From positions 3,844,001 to 3,908,000 of the forward strand of contig NZ_CP121112.1 of assembly GCF_029625295.1 (NCBI RefSeq): a stretch of DNA of 64,000 nt, in the 5' to 3' direction. A program made the position numbers and the translations under genes. This document shows positions 27,737-35,663 of this stretch, in pieces; positions within the stretch are counted from its first letter, which is position 1; the number at the start of each line of letters is the position of its first letter. The notes beneath the pieces were generated by a model. That model saw only the letters and a list, made by a program, of their open reading frames with translations. It had not been told where the DNA came from and searched no databases. Source of the stretch: Flavobacterium gyeonganense (GTDB lineage: Bacteria; Bacteroidota; Bacteroidia; Flavobacteriales; Flavobacteriaceae).

Positions 27737-29923
27737 ATGGAAATGGAACAATTTTACTACGATAACAAAATCGTAAAAAAATTCATTTATGCCACCATCC
27801 TTTTTGGAGTAGTGGGTATGTTAGTGGGGCTGACCCTGGCGGTTATGTACCTTTTTCCCAACATGACCGATGGGATTTCGTGGCTTAGTTATGGCCGTTT
27901 AAGGCCTTTGCATACCAACGCTGTAATTTTTGCTTTTGTTGGGAATGCCTTTTTTGCGGGAATGTATTATTCGCTGCAAAGATTACTGAAAGCCAGAATG
28001 TTCAGTGACTTTTTAAGTAATCTGCATTTCTGGGGATGGCAGCTTATTATTGTTGCTGCAGCCATTACATTGCCATTAGGATACACTTCTTCGAAAGAAT
28101 ATGCCGAACTGGAATGGCCTATTGATATTACAATTGCATTAATCTGGGTCGTAATGGGAATCAATATGATAGGTACAATGATTCGTCGTAGAGAGCGCCA
28201 TTTGTATGTAGCTATCTGGTTTTACATTGCGACATTCGTTACAGTTGCCGTTTTGCATATTTTCAATAATATAGAAATTCCGGTTTCAGGATTAAAAAGT
28301 TACTCTGTATATGCTGGTGTTCAGGATGCCTTGGTGCAATGGTGGTACGGACATAATGCAGTGGCGTTTTTCTTAACCACTCCATTCTTAGGATTGATGT
28401 ATTATTTTATTCCTAAAGTAGCCAATAGACCGGTTTATTCTTATCGATTGTCGATCATTCACTTTTGGTCATTGATTTTCATCTATATCTGGGCAGGACC
28501 GCACCATTTATTATATTCTGCTTTGCCAAACTGGGCACAGAATTTGGGTGTAGCATTTTCAGTTATGCTGATAGCGCCGTCCTGGGGAGGTATGATCAAC
28601 GGATTATTAACCTTAAGAGGTGCCTGGGATAAAGTTCGTGTAGAGCCGGTATTGAAATTCTTTGTAGTAGCAATTACAGGGTACGGAATGGCAACTTTTG
28701 AAGGACCAATGCTTTCTTTTAAAAATGTAAACGCTATTGCACATTATACAGACTGGATCGTAGCGCACGTACACGTAGGGGCTTTAGCCTGGAACGGATT
28801 TATGTCTTTCGGTATTATTTACTGGCTGATTCCACGAATGACAAAAAGCACATTATTCTCAACAAAATTAGCCAATTTCCATTTCTGGATTGGAACTTTG
28901 GGGATTATCTTGTATGCTTTACCAATGTATGTTGCAGGTTTCCAGCAGGCATCGATGTGGAAACAATTTAATCCGGATGGTACTTTGACTTATGGAAACT
29001 TCCTTGAAACTGTTACAGCCATTATGCCATTGTATTGGATGAGAGCTATCGGTGGTAGTTTATATCTAATCGGAATGCTGACGCTGGTTTACAATATCAT
29101 CATGACTGTCAGAGCTGGACAGCCTGTAGAAGACGAATTAGCTCAGGCTCCTGCATTGCAGACCATTAAAAGCGGCAGAATTAGTGGAGAAAAATTCCAC
29201 TCATGGTTAGAAAGAAAACCGATCCAATTATCAATTTTAGCAACTATTGCGATTTTAATTGGAGGTATTATTCAGATTGTACCAACGATTATGGTAAAAT
29301 CGAATATTCCAACCATTTCAAGTGTAAAACCATACACACCATTAGAATTAGAAGGCCGTGATTTGTACATTCGAGAAGGCTGTGTAGGCTGTCACTCACA
29401 ATCAGTTCGTCCTTTTAGAAGTGAGGTAGAACGTTACGGACCACAGGCCAAAGCAGGAGAATTTGTGTACGATCATCCATTCTTATGGGGTTCAAAACGT
29501 ACAGGCCCTGATTTGCAGCGAGTAGGTGGCAAGTATAATGATAACTGGCACTTTAACCATATGTGGAATCCACAGAGTACATCTGCAGGATCAATTATGC
29601 CGGGTTATAAATGGCTGTTTGATAACAAACCATTGGATATCTCCTTAATCGAAAAGAAAATGAAAGTTATGGTTTCGCTAGGAGTACCTTATTCAGAAGC
29701 AGAAGTTGCTAATGCACAAAAAACATTAAGGACTCAGGCTCTTTCAATTGAAAAAAGTTTAGAAAATGACCCTGACTATGTGAAAAGTTATGAGGATAGC
29801 AGAAAAAAAGCTGCTGCAAAAGGAGAAAAATTTGTTCCTATGAACGAAAGAGAAATTGTAGCCCTGATTGCTTACATACAAAGGCTTGGAACTGATATTA
29901 AAGTAAAAGAAACTTCAAAATAA
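27737..29923 (+). CDS. ccoN: cbb3-type cytochrome c oxidase, fused subunits I (CcoN) and II (CcoO)
   Basis: The 728-residue chain joins the catalytic CcoN (residues 1 to about 485, twelve membrane helices) to CcoO. CcoN carries haem-copper segments such as LRPLHTNAVIFAFVGN, QWWYGHNAVAFFL, WAGPHHLLYSALP and AHVHVGALAWNGF. CcoO starts after a membrane helix (about 495-515) and has one haem c site, GCVGCHSQ with Cys549, Cys552 and His553. The fusion is usual in Bacteroidota. The complex reduces oxygen with high affinity and pumps protons. It is in an operon with ccoS, ccoQ, ccoP, ccoG and ccoH. Confidence 0.96.
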   Translation: MEMEQFYYDNKIVKKFIYATILFGVVGMLVGLTLAVMYLFPNMTDGISWLSYGRLRPLHTNAVIFAFVGNAFFAGMYYSLQRLLKARMFSDFLSNLHFWGWQLIIVAAAITLPLGYTSSKEYAELEWPIDITIALIWVVMGINMIGTMIRRRERHLYVAIWFYIATFVTVAVLHIFNNIEIPVSGLKSYSVYAGVQDALVQWWYGHNAVAFFLTTPFLGLMYYFIPKVANRPVYSYRLSIIHFWSLIFIYIWAGPHHLLYSALPNWAQNLGVAFSVMLIAPSWGGMINGLLTLRGAWDKVRVEPVLKFFVVAITGYGMATFEGPMLSFKNVNAIAHYTDWIVAHVHVGALAWNGFMSFGIIYWLIPRMTKSTLFSTKLANFHFWIGTLGIILYALPMYVAGFQQASMWKQFNPDGTLTYGNFLETVTAIMPLYWMRAIGGSLYLIGMLTLVYNIIMTVRAGQPVEDELAQAPALQTIKSGRISGEKFHSWLERKPIQLSILATIAILIGGIIQIVPTIMVKSNIPTISSVKPYTPLELEGRDLYIREGCVGCHSQSVRPFRSEVERYGPQAKAGEFVYDHPFLWGSKRTGPDLQRVGGKYNDNWHFNHMWNPQSTSAGSIMPGYKWLFDNKPLDISLIEKKMKVMVSLGVPYSEAEVANAQKTLRTQALSIEKSLENDPDYVKSYEDSRKKAAAKGEKFVPMNEREIVALIAYIQRLGTDIKVKETSK

Positions 29924-29930
29924 CAGCATT

Positions 29931-30125
29931 ATGTTTGAACAGATAAAACACAATATGGAAACAATATCGGGTATAGAAATTTACCCGATTCTTTCCCTTC
30001 TGATTTTCTTCTTCTTTTTTGTAGGATTAGGTTTCTGGGTGTTTTCATACACAAAAGATAAAATCAGAGAGATGAGTCAAATTCCTCTTGAAGAGGGAAG
30101 TATTATAATTTCAAAAGATAAATAA
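29931..30125 (+). CDS. ccoQ: CcoQ/FixQ-like small cbb3 oxidase subunit
   Basis: A 64-residue protein with one membrane helix (about residues 19-41, SLLIFFFFFVGLGFWVFSYT) and a charged tail with KDKIREMSQIPLEEG. Position between ccoNO and ccoP, size and topology identify it as CcoQ, which stabilises the complex. It starts 7 bases after ccoNO and is 1 base from ccoP, so translation is likely coupled. Confidence 0.82.
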   Translation: MFEQIKHNMETISGIEIYPILSLLIFFFFFVGLGFWVFSYTKDKIREMSQIPLEEGSIIISKDK

Positions 30126-30126
30126 A

Positions 30127-31068
30127 ATGAAAAAGTTTTTTCCAGTATATGTTAGATTGCCATTGGTTTTCTTTATCGTATTTGCTTTGATGGAATATTT
30201 TATAGACTCAGGTGACAGACCTGCCTTTATCAAATATCCAATGGTTTCAGTCTTTTTATTTGTCTTTTTGTTTATTTTGATTGCTATCGAAATTACACTT
30301 CATGCTGTAAATCGCGTCATGTATCAATTATTGTCTCCGGAAGAAAAAGAAAAGCTGGCATACGAAGAAAGTCTAAGTGTACAGGAAAGTCCCTGGTTTA
30401 AGAATTTGATGCACAGACTTACACAGACAGAACCAATTGAAAAAGAAGGTGACTTGTTGATGGATCACGATTATGACGGAATCAAAGAATTAGATAATAA
30501 TTTACCGCCATGGTGGGTGTATTTATTCTATATCTGTATCGTTTTTGGAGTGTTTTATGTTTTCTATTACGATGTTTTTGGTGGAGATAATCAGGAAATG
30601 GAATTGAAAAAAGAAATGGCTCAGGCAAAAATTGAGGTAGAAGAATATCTTAAAACCGCTCAGGATCTGATGGACGAAAAAACAGTAGTTCTGCTTACAG
30701 ATGAAGCAAGTTTAGCTGCCGGAAAAGAAATTTTTACCACTAATTGTGCGGCCTGTCACAGGGCAGACGCAGGAGGGCAGATTGGTCCTAACTTAACAGA
30801 TGATAAATGGATTTTGGGTGGTGGAATTAAAAATGTATTCCACACCATAACAAACGGAGGTCGCGACGGAAAAGGGATGGTTTCCTGGAAAACGAATGGT
30901 ATGAAACCAAAAGAAATTCAAAAAGTGGCAAGTTATATTTTGTCTTTACAGGGAAGTAACCCAAAAGATGCAAAAGAAGCTGAAGGAGAAGTTTGGATAG
31001 ACGATAGTGCTCCAAAAAAAGATGCCGCAGCCAATAAAACAACAGATAGTACAGCAGTTAAAAAATAA
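30127..31068 (+). CDS. ccoP: cbb3-type cytochrome c oxidase subunit III (CcoP), mono-haem
   Basis: The 313-residue subunit has N-terminal membrane helices, the conserved DGIKELDNNLPPWWVYLFY segment before the second helix region, and a periplasmic cytochrome c domain with TNCAACHRADAGGQIGPNL. Cys207, Cys210 and His211 bind the only haem c; a Met ligand is likely in GMVSWK. Proteobacterial CcoP has two haems; here I see one CxxCH. The C-terminal 30 residues are Lys/Ala/Asp-rich. It passes electrons from cytochrome c to the CcoNO core. Confidence 0.93.
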   Translation: MKKFFPVYVRLPLVFFIVFALMEYFIDSGDRPAFIKYPMVSVFLFVFLFILIAIEITLHAVNRVMYQLLSPEEKEKLAYEESLSVQESPWFKNLMHRLTQTEPIEKEGDLLMDHDYDGIKELDNNLPPWWVYLFYICIVFGVFYVFYYDVFGGDNQEMELKKEMAQAKIEVEEYLKTAQDLMDEKTVVLLTDEASLAAGKEIFTTNCAACHRADAGGQIGPNLTDDKWILGGGIKNVFHTITNGGRDGKGMVSWKTNGMKPKEIQKVASYILSLQGSNPKDAKEAEGEVWIDDSAPKKDAAANKTTDSTAVKK

Positions 31069-31073
31069 TTATC

Positions 31074-32492
31074 ATGTCAAATTTACCAGACGAAGCTTTT
31101 AGAGATACCATCGGAACTATTGATGAAGGCGGAAAAAGAAAATTTATTTTTCCTAAAAAACCGTCTGGTAAGTTTTATGAGTATCGTAAAATAGTCAGTT
31201 ATGTTTTATTGGCGATTCTAATTGCTAATCCGTTTATAAAAGTTAACGGAAACCAGTTTATGATGTTCAATATCGTTGAACGTCGTTTTAATATTTTTGG
31301 ATTCCCTTTCTGGCCGCAGGATTTTTATCTTTTTGTGATTTCCATGCTCGTTGGGGTTGTGTTTGTAATTCTTTTTACGGTTGTTTTCGGAAGGATATTT
31401 TGCGGATGGATTTGTCCTCAGACGATTTTCCTCGAAATGGTTTTCCGCCGAATTGAATACTGGATAGATGGAGACCGTGGAGCACAATCCCGTTTAGCAA
31501 GACAGGAATGGAACGCAGAGAAAATCCGAAAAAGACTCACTAAATGGATAATTTTCTTTTTAATTTCCTTTGGCATAGCCAATGTTTTTCTGGCGTATTT
31601 GGTTGGCAGTGATACCTTGTTCTTAATGATAGAGCAGGGACCGATTGAACAAGCAGGTAATTTTACTGCCCTGCTTATTTTTACCGGTGTTTTCTATTTT
31701 GTTTTTGTATGGTTTCGCGAACAGGTTTGTATTATCGCCTGTCCGTACGGAAGATTACAAGGGGTGCTTTTAGACAATAAATCCATAAATGTAGCCTATG
31801 ATTTTGTTCGGGGAGAAAAAGAACAGGGCCGTGCCAAATTCAATAAAAAAGAAGACCGGGCATTAACCGGAAAAGGCGATTGTATCGATTGCCATCAATG
31901 TGTGCACGTTTGCCCAATGGGAATCGACATTCGAAACGGAACCCAATTAGAATGTACCAATTGTACAGCCTGTATCGATGAATGCGATTCGATTATGGAT
32001 TCAGTGGGTCTGCCAAAAGGATTGATTCGTTATGCATCTGAAGATGAAATAGAGAAAAAAGAGCCTTTCAAATTCACAACCCGAATGAAAGGATACACAG
32101 CAGTCTTATTTATTCTGTTGAGTGTTTTTGTTGGAATGTTGTTTTTAAGAACTAATGTTGAAGCGATTATTTTACGTTTGCCTGGACAGCTTTTTCAGCA
32201 TAAAGGCGATAAAATCAGTAACGTTTATACGTATAAAATCGTAAACAAGACTATGAAAGATTACAGCGATATTCATTTTGAATTGATTGATCAGAAAGGC
32301 GAAATCAGCAAGGTGGGAGAACAGCATTTTAAAGTAGCAAAAGAAGGCATTTCGCAGGGAACCTTATTCATAGAAATCAATGAAGTCCTTTTGGAAAGTG
32401 ATAAAACCAAAGTTAAAATTGGGGTTTATAATGGAAAAGAATTACTCGAAACTACCACAACAAATTTTTTAGGACCACGAAGTTTTAATTAA
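31074..32492 (+). CDS. ccoG: cbb3 oxidase accessory ferredoxin-like protein CcoG
   Basis: The 472-residue membrane iron-sulfur protein (FixG/RdxA family) has CGWICPQTIFLEMVFRR, CPYGRLQGVLLD, and two 4Fe-4S motifs in CIDCHQCVHVCPMGIDIR and CTNCTACIDECD. Several membrane helices precede and follow the ferredoxin part, and a C-terminal Ig-like domain is likely periplasmic. CcoG is thought to reduce copper during oxidase assembly. It is 5 bases after ccoP. Confidence 0.95.
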   Translation: MSNLPDEAFRDTIGTIDEGGKRKFIFPKKPSGKFYEYRKIVSYVLLAILIANPFIKVNGNQFMMFNIVERRFNIFGFPFWPQDFYLFVISMLVGVVFVILFTVVFGRIFCGWICPQTIFLEMVFRRIEYWIDGDRGAQSRLARQEWNAEKIRKRLTKWIIFFLISFGIANVFLAYLVGSDTLFLMIEQGPIEQAGNFTALLIFTGVFYFVFVWFREQVCIIACPYGRLQGVLLDNKSINVAYDFVRGEKEQGRAKFNKKEDRALTGKGDCIDCHQCVHVCPMGIDIRNGTQLECTNCTACIDECDSIMDSVGLPKGLIRYASEDEIEKKEPFKFTTRMKGYTAVLFILLSVFVGMLFLRTNVEAIILRLPGQLFQHKGDKISNVYTYKIVNKTMKDYSDIHFELIDQKGEISKVGEQHFKVAKEGISQGTLFIEINEVLLESDKTKVKIGVYNGKELLETTTTNFLGPRSFN

Positions 32493-32503
32493 AAGATTTA
32501 ATC

Positions 32504-32953
32504 ATGAAAATAAATTGGGGAACAGGAATTGTCATAGCATTCGGATTGTTTATGACCTTTATATTATATTTTGTTTTTGAAGTGCAATCAAACAGTAAAT
32601 ACGACAACGATTTGGTTGTTGAAGAATATTACAAGCACGATTCGCATTTTCAGGAAGAAATGGCACGAATTCAAAACGCACATGATTTACAGTACAAACC
32701 TTCGATTAAGTATGTGGAAGACGGAGTAAAAATTACTTTTCCGGAAACTTTCGAAAGCAATAAACTAAAAGGAAACGTTCTGCTATATCGTCCTTCAAAC
32801 AAAAAGTTTGATTTCAATACTCAGATTGCCCTGACCAATTCATCTTTGCTTATTCCGCAGAAGAAATTGGTAAAAGGACGCTGGGATGTCAACATGGAAT
32901 GGCAGTATGAAGGCAAAAAATACTTGACCAAAGAAGTTATCTACGTAAATTAA
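32504..32953 (+). CDS. ccoH: CcoH/FixH family assembly protein
   Basis: The 149-residue product has one N-terminal membrane helix (GTGIVIAFGLFMTFILYFVF) and a periplasmic domain beginning VVEEYYKHDSHFQEEMARIQ, the block conserved in Bacteroidota FixH-like proteins, ending GRWDVNMEWQYEGKKY. CcoH binds the oxidase during assembly. Location after ccoG confirms it. Confidence 0.88.
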   Translation: MKINWGTGIVIAFGLFMTFILYFVFEVQSNSKYDNDLVVEEYYKHDSHFQEEMARIQNAHDLQYKPSIKYVEDGVKITFPETFESNKLKGNVLLYRPSNKKFDFNTQIALTNSSLLIPQKKLVKGRWDVNMEWQYEGKKYLTKEVIYVN

Positions 32954-32958
32954 TAAAA

Positions 32959-33659
32959 ATGTTATTTTCAGCTTTCATATTAGGACTTATCAGCAGTTTG
33001 CATTGCGTTGGGATGTGTGGTCCCATTGCGATGATGCTTCCGGTTGATCATCAAAATGAAGCTAAAAAAGTAAAGCAGATTATTACGTATCATCTGGGAA
33101 GATTAACAGCCTACTCCACAATCGGACTGATTTTCGGATTATTGGGAAGAGGTTTTTCCTGGCCGGATTACAACAGAAAATGTCCATTTTTATTGGTCTG
33201 GCGATGATTGCTGCAGTTTTGATTCCGGAAAGAATCTTTTCAAAATACAATTTCTCAAAACCGGTTTATAAAGTGATTTCAAATATAAAATCGACTTTAG
33301 GGAAACAGTTCAAAAACAAAAGTTACAAATCTCTTTTTACCATTGGATTATTAAACGGTTTCCTGCCCTGCGGAATGGTATATGTGGCTTTATTTGGAGC
33401 CATAGCGATGCAGAGTGCCGGTTTTGGAGTTTTGTACATGCTCTTGTTCGGATTAGGAACTATACCCTTAATGACAATTGTAGTTTACATTCATTCTTTA
33501 CTGAAACTGCCCTTTCGAAATAAAATTCAAAAAGTAATTCCTTATGTAGCTGTTGTAATTGGAGTTTTATTTATTCTCAGAGGTTTAGGATTGGGAATTC
33601 CGTATGTTTCTCCATCTAATATGAGTTTGTTTGTACAGGGGAGTCCAGATTGTCATTAG
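32959..33659 (+). pseudogene. SafE/TauE-like membrane protein of the cco operon (one frameshift)
   Basis: Joined frames give about 233 residues with six or so membrane helices. The start has LISSLHCVGMCGPIAMMLP, where the HCxxMCGP pattern is typical of the UreH/SafE-like proteins that often end cbb3 operons and may handle copper. The second half has LNGFLPCGMVYVALFGA, repeating a PCG motif. The first frame stops at 33207; the true continuation FLAGLQQKMSIFIGLAM is recovered by adding one T in the T5 run at 33153-33157. Metal-binding motifs on both sides are intact, so an error is more likely than loss. Confidence 0.82.
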
Positions 33660-33713
33660 GCTAATATTGAATTTATATCAATTTGTTCCACAGTTACTTG
33701 TTTCTGGGTAAGG

Positions 33714-34011
33714 TCACTTTAACCTTCTTTTCGTAGGGTTTTGTCTATTAGAAAAAAATGAGATTATTTCAACTTGATTATTCTGAAATCTATAATAAAG
33801 TGTATTATGATTTAATATTATAACCCTTCGAATACCTTTTTTGACATCAGAGATTTGGAATAAATTTGGATTTTCTGAAATGAAGCTTAATGTTTCCTCA
33901 ATTTTAATAGCGAGATGATGTAATTCTTTCTCGGTCCAGTTCTCTTCTAAGTATTCAATTGTTTTTTCTAATTCCTTTAGAGCAAAGTCTGTCCAAAGTA
34001 TTTATAGCCAT
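33714..34011 (-). pseudogene. RelE/ParE-family toxin (frame slip near N-terminus)
   Basis: A minus-strand frame encodes WTDFALKELEKTIEYLEENW, then ENPNLFQISDVKKGIRRVI and NTLYYRFQNNQVEIISFF, ending at the TGA at 33714-33716. This is the RelE/ParE toxin fold at nearly full length. The natural start ATG at 34011 (MAINT) overlaps the antitoxin stop, but is in another frame; one base too many in the AAA/TTT at about 33994-33996 would explain it, giving 98 residues. No other start exists in the toxin frame because a TAA lies directly upstream. The toxin may be inactivated or the sequence wrong here. Confidence 0.7.
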
Positions 34012-34241
34012 TTTTCATATAGCTTTCTTGCGCTTGAATGAGAACTTAATTTTCCGGAATTAGCATCATTCAGGCCTTGCTCGATAGATTCTTTTTCACT
34101 CTCAGAAATGGAATCCCACCAATCTTTCGATTCATTATTTCTCAAAGCAATAATTTTTTCTATAATCGTTGAATCCTCCAGTGTAGAAAGCCATTGGATT
34201 AATTCCAATTTTTTGTTCTGTATGTTCAATTCAAGTTTCAT
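34002..34241 (-). CDS. Antitoxin of a RelE/ParE-type system
   Basis: A 79-residue protein immediately upstream of, and overlapping, the toxin. It starts LELNIQNKKLELIQWLSTLE and contains ALRNNESKDWWDSISESEKE and then a stretch rich in Ser/Lys. This layout (N-terminal helix pair, DWWD..S..E.. segment) is typical of Bacteroidota addiction-module antitoxins paired with ParE/RelE toxins. It lacks an obvious DNA-binding ribbon-helix-helix signature. Order and overlap support toxin neutralisation and translational coupling. Confidence 0.75.
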   Translation of the reverse strand: MKLELNIQNKKLELIQWLSTLEDSTIIEKIIALRNNESKDWWDSISESEKESIEQGLNDANSGKLSSHSSARKLYEKWL

Positions 34242-34322
34242 AATCTGAAATTTTAATATTCAAAAGTACAAAATAGTTGAGATGTTTCTTGAGATGCTTT
34301 GTTAATTTCAACAGTTTTTTAG

Positions 34323-34628
34323 TTAATCTTCGTTTCTAGCGTAAACAAGATAAAAATGTTCTTTTGATTTCCATATATCATTTAATATACCTTGCTGTGA
34401 AACAAAGTAATTGTAGTTGGTATTTTGAAAGTAAAGATCGCCGTCAAGTTCACCCGTTATTTCAATAAGCAATTGAATTTCATTTTCTGATGGATCTTTT
34501 TCAAATATAACATTTAGGGTATAATTATGATCGGTATTTTTCGTGATGAAAATATATCGCATATTACTAGTTATGTGAAACAAAAGTGCACGAACTATAT
34601 ATGGTAAAAGTTCAGTTTCTAAAATCAT
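34323..34628 (-). CDS. Small hypothetical protein, possible immunity protein
   Basis: From the ATG at 34628 the product has 101 residues: LPYIVRALLFHITSNMRYIF, then a beta-rich stretch with LNVIFEKDPSENEIQLLIEI, ending HFYLVYARNED. There is no signal peptide or clear domain. The size, acidic character and the start only 7 bases after a toxin-like C-terminal fragment (34636-34755) suggest a cognate immunity protein. This is inference from context; I do not recognise the family. Confidence 0.55.
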   Translation of the reverse strand: MILETELLPYIVRALLFHITSNMRYIFITKNTDHNYTLNVIFEKDPSENEIQLLIEITGELDGDLYFQNTNYNYFVSQQGILNDIWKSKEHFYLVYARNED

Positions 34629-34635
34629 ATTCTTT

Positions 34636-34755
34636 TTAAGATAGGTTAGCAGAATCTTGATAAGATTGCAGAAATGTCTCGCAGGCTTTGTGACAGCCGG
34701 AAGATTTAGTCCCCAAACCATTCTGTTCAAGACTACCGTCAAATATACAAAAAGA
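34636..34755 (-). pseudogene. C-terminal remnant of a possible polymorphic toxin
   Basis: A 39-codon frame bounded by TGA at 34756-34758 and stop at 34636-34638 encodes a peptide with SLEQNGLGTKSSGCHKAC and then ETFLQSYQDSANLS. The clustered Gly/Cys/His (GCHKAC) and position just before a small acidic-protein gene are what one expects of the end of a secreted toxin tip, for example a deaminase-like domain. No start codon or upstream part is seen, so it is either a relic or was broken by further indels upstream. Confidence 0.35.
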
Positions 34756-34797
34756 TCATTCCATTGTTACTAAAACCCTGTTTGTACAAAACTGCTG

Positions 34798-35382
34798 TTA
34801 GTTGAAGGTTATTTTGTCAAATTGTTCTTTTAGGTTTAATATAGCGTCTGAAGGAACTATAGTTTTATAAATGTTTGTAATATTTCCACTTGTAACTTCT
34901 TTGTCTATTAATTTAATTATTTCAAATTCTTCGTCACTCCACATTTGTTTAAACCAGTTTTTATTAATAAGAATTAAAGAAAGCCAATCGTCTTTCCATG
35001 TTTCCTTATACCAAGGATGACCTGCTCGATCAATTTTATTAATTAAGTCCAAAATCCTTGATTTTAATATTTTTTCCATCTCTTTATCAAGTCCATCAAT
35101 AAATATAGTTTCCAGTGTAATTTTTTTGAAAGTGACAATATTGGATATAGATTGTTTTTTAGAAACGCGGTTTATTTGACCTATCCATCCATCACTTAAG
35201 TATTTCATTCTGTACTTTGTTGATAGTATCTTTTTGAATGAGTTAATAAAATTGCATTTGTTTTTTCGTGCAATCGTATAACCTGTAATAAAACTATGAA
35301 CATTATTGATGTCAATTGGATTTATATACATCCCAGTTCTTGTCACGAAATGGATTAATAGCAATTTATCCTTCTTTGTCAT
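34798..35382 (-). CDS. Hypothetical protein in the accessory island
   Basis: The 194-residue product has no signal peptide or membrane helix and is rich in Lys, Ile and Asn. Segments such as LLLIHFVTRTGMYINPIDIN, then LDLINKIDRAGHPWYKETW and SLILINKNWFKQMWSDEEFE suggest a mostly helical soluble protein. I do not recognise a family. Its neighbours (toxin remnant, toxin-antitoxin pair, PIN-domain gene) place it in a conflict-system island; it might be an immunity protein, but nothing in the sequence proves it. Confidence 0.6.
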   Translation of the reverse strand: MTKKDKLLLIHFVTRTGMYINPIDINNVHSFITGYTIARKNKCNFINSFKKILSTKYRMKYLSDGWIGQINRVSKKQSISNIVTFKKITLETIFIDGLDKEMEKILKSRILDLINKIDRAGHPWYKETWKDDWLSLILINKNWFKQMWSDEEFEIIKLIDKEVTSGNITNIYKTIVPSDAILNLKEQFDKITFN

Positions 35383-35453
35383 TTTGTTGCGTAATTTTTG
35401 GATTAAGTTGCACCTAATTTATTTATATACGAAATAAACATTCAATCTGGTGT

Positions 35454-35623
35454 TCGTTTGCAACGAGTACCTGCTTTACTTTATAGAAACTAAATAAAGC
35501 GTTTGCAACGCGGCTGTTTACATGGATTCCCTACAAATTTATAATGAACTTTTGGTTTAATAACCGCATTACAAATGCTACAATTTATCTTTTAATTTAT
35601 GTAGGCACTCGTTGCAAACGAGT
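35454..35623. repeat. REP-like palindromes, three copies
   Basis: Three short hairpins share the core CGTTTGCAACG: 35454-35466 (TCGTTTGCAACGA), 35499-35511 (GCGTTTGCAACGC) and 35607-35623 (ACTCGTTGCAAACGAGT). The first and third are inverted copies that also share the flank CGAGTACC. They resemble REP/BIME elements mobilised by Y1 (RAYT) transposases; no such transposase is in the window. Confidence 0.6.
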
Positions 35624-35663
35624 ACCAGAGGGATAGCTACAATTGTGATTAGTATAAATTCTC

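Noticed and set aside
35454..35623. CRISPR array
   Set aside because: Only three short palindromes with different flanks and irregular spacing; no repeat-spacer pattern and no cas genes in the window.
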